A DNA stretch of 64,000 nt from JANMCE01 sp031410595 (lineage in GTDB: Bacteria; Actinomycetota; Acidimicrobiia; Acidimicrobiales; Ilumatobacteraceae), in assembly GCA_031410595.1 (NCBI GenBank), contig JANNZM010000111.1, positions 1 through 64,000 on the forward strand. The letters run 5' to 3'. Below are positions 62,290-64,000 of this stretch, piece by piece; within the stretch, counting starts at the first letter, position 1, and each line of letters opens with the position of its first letter. Made by a program: the position numbers and the translations under genes. The notes beneath the pieces are model-generated. The model ran no database searches, was not told where the DNA came from, and was given only the letters and a program-made list of their open reading frames with translations.

Positions 62290-64000
62290 TTAGGCGAGGT
62301 CGAACCGGTCGAGGTTCATCACCTTGGCCCAGGCTGCGAAGAAATCGGTGACGAACTTTTGCTGGGAGTCAGACGAGCCGTAGACCTCGGCGATGGCTCG
62401 GAGCTGCGAGTTCGAGCCGAAGATGAGATCACATCGTGTGGCCGTCCACTTCCGCTGACCAGAGGCCCGGTCTCGGCCCTCGAACAGGTCTTCGGAATCT
62501 GCTTCTGGATGCCACTCGGTGCCGATGTCGAGCAGGTTGACGAAGAAGTCGTTCGTCAACGTCTCGGCGTGATTGGTGAACACACCTCGGGCATTGCGGC
62601 CGGTATTGGCATTCAGCACTCGCATGCCGCCGACCAGCACCGTCATTTCCGGGGCGCTCAACGTGAGCAGTTGGGAACGGTCAACCAGCAGCTCTTCTGC
62701 CGATCGCGTCTGCCCTTTCCCGAGATAGTTGCGGAACCCGTCTGCGGTCGGTTCGAGCACCGCGAACGACTCGGTGTCGGTTTGCTCCTGGGATGCATCG
62801 GATCGGCCCGGGGTAAACGGAACCGTGACCTCGTGTCCGCCTTTCATGGCCGCAGCTTCGACAGCTGCGCAACCGGCGAGCACGATGAGGTCGGCCATCG
62901 AAACCGTCTTGCCCGACGCGTTGAACTCCGTCTGGATGTCAACAAGTACGCCGAGGATCCGGCGCAACTCGGCCGGGTTGTTCACATCCCAATCGTTTTG
63001 CGGCGCGAGGCGGAGTCGACCGCCGTTGGCGCCACCACGCTTGTCGGTGTGACGAAACGTCGAGGCCGATGCCCACGCCGTGGACACCAACTCGCCGATA
63101 GTCAGGCCCGAGTTGAGGAGCTTCACCTTCAGCGCAGCGACATCGCCCTCTCCAATCAGTTCATGGTTCGCCGCAGGGACGGGGTCCTGCCAGATGAGTT
63201 CCTCGGCGGGAACCTCGGGGCCGAGGTAGCGCACAATCGGGCCCATGTCACGGTGGGTCAACTTGAACCACGCACGAGCAAACACATAAGCGAACTCGGC
63301 CGGGTTCTGGTGGAAGCGCCGCGAGATTGGCTCGTACACCGGGTCCATCCGCATCGCCATGTCGGCCGTGGTCATCATGGGTGCGTGGGTGATCGAAGCA
63401 TCGTGAGCATCGGGCACGGTGGTCTTGGCGGCGGGGTCGGTTGGCGTCCACTGCTGCGCACCGGCCGGGCTATGGGTCAGTTCCCACTCGTAACCGAACA
63501 GCGTGTCGAAATAGGCGTTGTCCCACGTGATCGGGGTTCGGGTCCATGCACCCTCAATGCCGCTGGTGGTCGCGTGGACGCCCTTTCCGCTGCCGAAAGC
63601 GTTCTTCCAACCGAGGCCCATCTGCTCGATAGGCGCGCCCTCAGGTTCGGCTCCGACGAGCATCGGATCACCGGCTCCGTGAGCCTTCCCGAACGTGTGG
63701 CCACCGGCCACGAGTGCCACCGTTTCCTCGTCGTTCATCGCCATACGAGCAAAGGTTTCGCGAATGTCACGAGCAGATGCGAGCGGGTCGGGCACACCAT
63801 TCGGGCCCTCGGGGTTCACGTAGATGAGACCCATCTGAACGGCACCAAGCGGGTTGTCGAGTTCACGATCGCCGCGGTAGCGCTCGTCACCCAGCCAGGT
63901 CGTTTCCGGACCCCAGTAAATGTCCTCCTCTGGTGCCCACACATCCTCCCGACCGCCACCGAAACCGAACGTCGCGAAACCCATCGACTCCAGGGCCACG
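62290..64000 (-). CDS. katG: Catalase-peroxidase (N-terminus outside window)
   Basis: About 570 C-terminal residues; roughly the first 170, including the distal Trp-Arg-His site, lie beyond the window edge. Seen: the adduct Tyr in MGLIYVNPEGP and adduct Met in ETFARMAMNDEE, the proximal heme His in VAGGHTFGKAHG, the proximal Trp in PITWDNAYF and its Asp partner in TTADMAMRMDP. The inactive C-terminal peroxidase domain is complete and ends VMNLDRFDLA. It degrades hydrogen peroxide with both catalase and peroxidase activity. Convergent with the trio. Confidence 0.96.
   Translation of the reverse strand, partial: VALESMGFATFGFGGGREDVWAPEEDIYWGPETTWLGDERYRGDRELDNPLGAVQMGLIYVNPEGPNGVPDPLASARDIRETFARMAMNDEETVALVAGGHTFGKAHGAGDPMLVGAEPEGAPIEQMGLGWKNAFGSGKGVHATTSGIEGAWTRTPITWDNAYFDTLFGYEWELTHSPAGAQQWTPTDPAAKTTVPDAHDASITHAPMMTTADMAMRMDPVYEPISRRFHQNPAEFAYVFARAWFKLTHRDMGPIVRYLGPEVPAEELIWQDPVPAANHELIGEGDVAALKVKLLNSGLTIGELVSTAWASASTFRHTDKRGGANGGRLRLAPQNDWDVNNPAELRRILGVLVDIQTEFNASGKTVSMADLIVLAGCAAVEAAAMKGGHEVTVPFTPGRSDASQEQTDTESFAVLEPTADGFRNYLGKGQTRSAEELLVDRSQLLTLSAPEMTVLVGGMRVLNANTGRNARGVFTNHAETLTNDFFVNLLDIGTEWHPEADSEDLFEGRDRASGQRKWTATRCDLIFGSNSQLRAIAEVYGSSDSQQKFVTDFFAAWAKVMNLDRFDLA

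Overview
The window is GC-rich, gene-dense bacterial DNA and most probably comes from an actinobacterium, perhaps the class Acidimicrobiia (inference). The clues are the three-gene actinobacterial set at 60191-62051 (histidine phosphatase, DUF3090, SCO1664 family), a menaquinone-reductase-like flavoprotein, frequent GTG/TTG starts and tightly overlapping genes. No rRNA, tRNA, IS element, integrase or CRISPR array was seen. No stretch over 300 bases lacks a gene.

Layout. 1-2394: a secreted all-beta protein, cut by the window edge, with a palindrome-rich upstream region. 2556-14046 (minus): an 11-subunit complex I operon, nuoABCDHIJKLMN without nuoEFG, ending in a midA/NDUFAF7-type methyltransferase. 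14175-16925: ppc. 16982-25232: an amine/amino-acid permease, an SdrD_B-type secreted protein, and an operon of SDR, glutamine-synthetase-like ligase, class I amidotransferase and FadR-type regulator, which looks like gamma-glutamylated amine catabolism. 25321-34750: a mosaic of a secreted M14-like peptidase coupled to queF, an aldo/keto reductase, vapBC with an aldo/keto reductase remnant beside it, a dimethylglycine/sarcosine-dehydrogenase-like enzyme, a TetR regulator, a YjbR protein, a CBM48-HhH protein and a secreted beta-helix protein behind a strongly structured leader.

34819-55365 (minus): about 20.5 kb of closely packed genes that appear to form one transcription unit. It starts with a cytochrome b/Rieske/cytochrome c complex whose cytochrome b is split as in b6f, plus a two-cluster ferredoxin-like protein. 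It then runs directly into a complete 14-subunit complex I (nuoA-N). A 36-codon membrane microprotein gene sits between nuoD and nuoE. Divergent from it are a membrane-anchored cytochrome c and a geranylgeranyl-reductase-family flavoprotein. 57913-64000: two secreted proteins, a family 5-like uracil-DNA glycosylase, the actinobacterial trio, and katG, cut by the window edge.

How it fits together: the 14-subunit complex I should oxidise NADH and reduce menaquinone, and the bc-type complex should pass quinol electrons to cytochrome c. The second complex I has no NADH module and must take electrons from another donor. The methyltransferase sits with the complex whose NuoD keeps the arginine that is methylated in the mitochondrial enzyme; the other NuoD has threonine there.
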